Assembly (NCBI RefSeq): GCF_031020795.1
Contig: NZ_JAVHJP010000001.1
Coordinates: 842,751 to 906,750 of the forward strand
Direction of reading: 5' to 3'
From: Hydrogenophaga pseudoflava
GTDB taxonomy: Bacteria > Pseudomonadota > Gammaproteobacteria > Burkholderiales > Burkholderiaceae_C
Length of the DNA stretch: 64,000 nucleotides
Shown: piece by piece, positions 62,772-64,000 of the stretch
Numbering within the stretch: position 1 is the stretch's first letter
Layout: every line of letters begins with the position of its first letter
The notes under the pieces: model-generated
Told to the model about the DNA's origin: nothing
What the model saw: the letters and a program-made list of their open reading frames with translations, nothing else
Database searches by the model: none
Translations under genes and position numbers: made by a program

Positions 62772-64000
62772 ATGAGCACTGCCGTCGCCGAAATGGACCT
62801 TCCGCCCGAGAACCGCAACGCCCTGAGCGCCGGTCTCTCACGCCTGGACCGGGCGCAGAAGATCAAGATGGGCCTGGGCGCCTTCGGCCTGCTGGCGATC
62901 GCCATCGCGCTGTTCTTCATGGGCCGCCAGCCCGACTGGAAGGTGCTCTACAACAACCTGGGCGACAAGGACGGCGGCGCCATCATTGCGCAGCTGACCA
63001 CGATGAACGTGCCCTACAAGTACACCGAGGGTGGCGGCGCCATCATGGTGCCGGCCGACAAGGTGCACGACACCCGCCTGCGCCTGGCCTCGCAGGGTCT
63101 GCCCAAGGGCTCGGTCAGCGGCTTCGAGCTGATGGAGGCCAACCGTTTCGGCATGACGCAGTTCCAGGAACGCCTGACCTTCCAGCGCGGCCTGGAGGGC
63201 GAGCTGACCCGTTCGATCCAGTCGCTGTCCTCGGTGCAGGCCGCGCGCGTGCACCTGGCCCTGCCCAACCAGAACGGGTTCTTCCGGGAGCAGCAGAAGC
63301 CCAGCGCCTCGGTGCTGCTGACCCTGCACCCCGGCCGCACTCTGGACAAGGCCCAGATCGCCGGCATCGTGCACCTGGTGGCCTCCAGCGTGCCCGAGAT
63401 GAACCCCAAGGCGGTCAGCATCGTGGACGACGCCGGCACCCTGCTCTCGGCGGCCCCCGACGGCATGGCGCAGGGCGCCGACACCCAGAAACTGCAGTAC
63501 ACCCAGCAGATCGAACAGCTCTACACCCGCCGCATCCTGGACATGATCGAGCCCCTGGTGGGCGTGGGCAACGTCAAGGCGCAGGTCAGTGCCGACGTCG
63601 ATTTCTCGCTGGCCGAGTCCACGTCCGAGCAGCACCGGCCCAACCAGGGCAGTGAGCCCGGCGCGGTGCGCAGCCAGCAGATCGTCGAGGACGGCACACC
63701 CGCCCAGGCGCAGCCCGCGGGCGTGCCCGGCGCCACCACCAACCAGCCACCGGCCACCGGCACCGCCCCCATCAACGGCGCCGCCGCCCCGCTGGGCGTG
63801 GCCAGCAACGCCGACAAGGCCGGTACGCAGCGCCGCGAGTCGGTCATCAACTACGAGATCGACAAGACCGTGCGCACCGTGCGCGAGGCCAGCGGCACCG
63901 TGCGCCGCCTGACCGCCGCCGTGGTGGTGAACCACCGCAGCGTCGCCGACAAGACGGGCAAGGTCGTCACCACCGCCATCCCGCCCGAGCAGCTGGAGCA
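62772..64000 (+). CDS. fliF: FliF, flagellar MS-ring protein (N-terminal 409 codons, runs off the window)
   Basis: The reading frame opens at the ATG at 62772 and is still open at the window end. Visible parts are the first membrane helix (KMGLGAFGLLAIAIALFFMG, about 33-52), the ring-building motifs (DWKVLYNNLGDKDGGAIIAQL and PKGSVSGFELMEANRFGMTQFQERLTFQRGLEGEL) and the later VKAQVSADVDFS. A Pro/Gly/Ala-rich loop lies at about 315-345. FliF forms the basal-body MS ring in the inner membrane and houses the export gate. The fliGHIJK genes probably follow outside the window. Confidence 0.96.
   Translation, partial: MSTAVAEMDLPPENRNALSAGLSRLDRAQKIKMGLGAFGLLAIAIALFFMGRQPDWKVLYNNLGDKDGGAIIAQLTTMNVPYKYTEGGGAIMVPADKVHDTRLRLASQGLPKGSVSGFELMEANRFGMTQFQERLTFQRGLEGELTRSIQSLSSVQAARVHLALPNQNGFFREQQKPSASVLLTLHPGRTLDKAQIAGIVHLVASSVPEMNPKAVSIVDDAGTLLSAAPDGMAQGADTQKLQYTQQIEQLYTRRILDMIEPLVGVGNVKAQVSADVDFSLAESTSEQHRPNQGSEPGAVRSQQIVEDGTPAQAQPAGVPGATTNQPPATGTAPINGAAAPLGVASNADKAGTQRRESVINYEIDKTVRTVREASGTVRRLTAAVVVNHRSVADKTGKVVTTAIPPEQLE

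Overview
The window is GC-rich DNA with very tight gene packing. Most starts and stops overlap or lie within 30 bp of each other. The gene content points to a betaproteobacterium of the order Burkholderiales, most likely a Comamonadaceae member close to Hydrogenophaga or Acidovorax. The reasons are an flhDC master regulator together with flhF, a GspN-containing type II secretion operon, the flagellar gene order, and a hairpin-rich intergenic repeat near 62.2 kb of a kind I associate with that family. This placement is inference, because no rRNA or other marker gene lies in the window. I saw no tRNA, rRNA, CRISPR array, prophage or insertion sequence.

Layout. (1) 1-8698, + strand: the distal part of a type II secretion operon, gspJ (end only), K, L, M, N, D, E, F. 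(2) 8706-18087, + strand: a cytosolic 5'-nucleotidase, then a chain of coupled genes (two methyltransferases, an HpcH/HpaI-type lyase, an NAD-dependent epimerase, a family 2 glycosyltransferase, a large membrane protein) that looks like a small glycan or lipid-carrier locus, then an SbmA/BacA-like ABC exporter and a third methyltransferase. (3) 18114-21316, - strand: accessory genes (VOC protein, LysE exporter, isochorismatase-like hydrolase, an unidentified lower-GC lipoprotein) and queC. (4) 21342-32988, - strand: the rod, hook and hook-junction operon flgBCDEFGHIJKL with an HDOD signalling gene at its end. Divergent from it are flgA, flgM and flgN. (5) 34737-44198, - strand: a metabolic island with a LysR regulator, a D-glutamate-cyclase-family protein, a TRAP transporter with two binding proteins, and a fused 5-oxoprolinase. 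It is probably for pyroglutamate or D-glutamate uptake and breakdown. (6) 44234-58464, - strand: flhDC, motAB-cheYZ and flhB-flhA-flhF-(degenerate flhG)-fliA. After fliA, without a visible break, come a LicD/fukutin-like phosphotransferase, an IspD-SDR fusion predicted to make CDP-ribitol, and a methyltransferase. (7) 58961-62163, + strand: fliC, fliD, fliS, fliT. (8) fliE (-) and the start of fliF (+) close the window.

How it fits together. FlhDC would switch on the class II operons (flgB, flhB and perhaps fliE/fliF). FliA and its anti-sigma factor FlgM then control late genes. I can read good sigma-28 promoters in front of flgM, motA, fliC and fliS. The most interesting candidate system is the three-gene polyol-phosphate cassette directly downstream of fliA. 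Its parts match CDP-ribitol synthesis plus fukutin/LicD-type transfer plus methylation, and its place in the flagellar operon suggests that the flagellin or another surface polymer carries a polyol-phosphate decoration. Second are an FlhG-like protein that keeps the FlhF-activating DQAxxLR motif but has no P-loop, and the two-receptor TRAP/oxoprolinase operon with a clear inverted-repeat operator.
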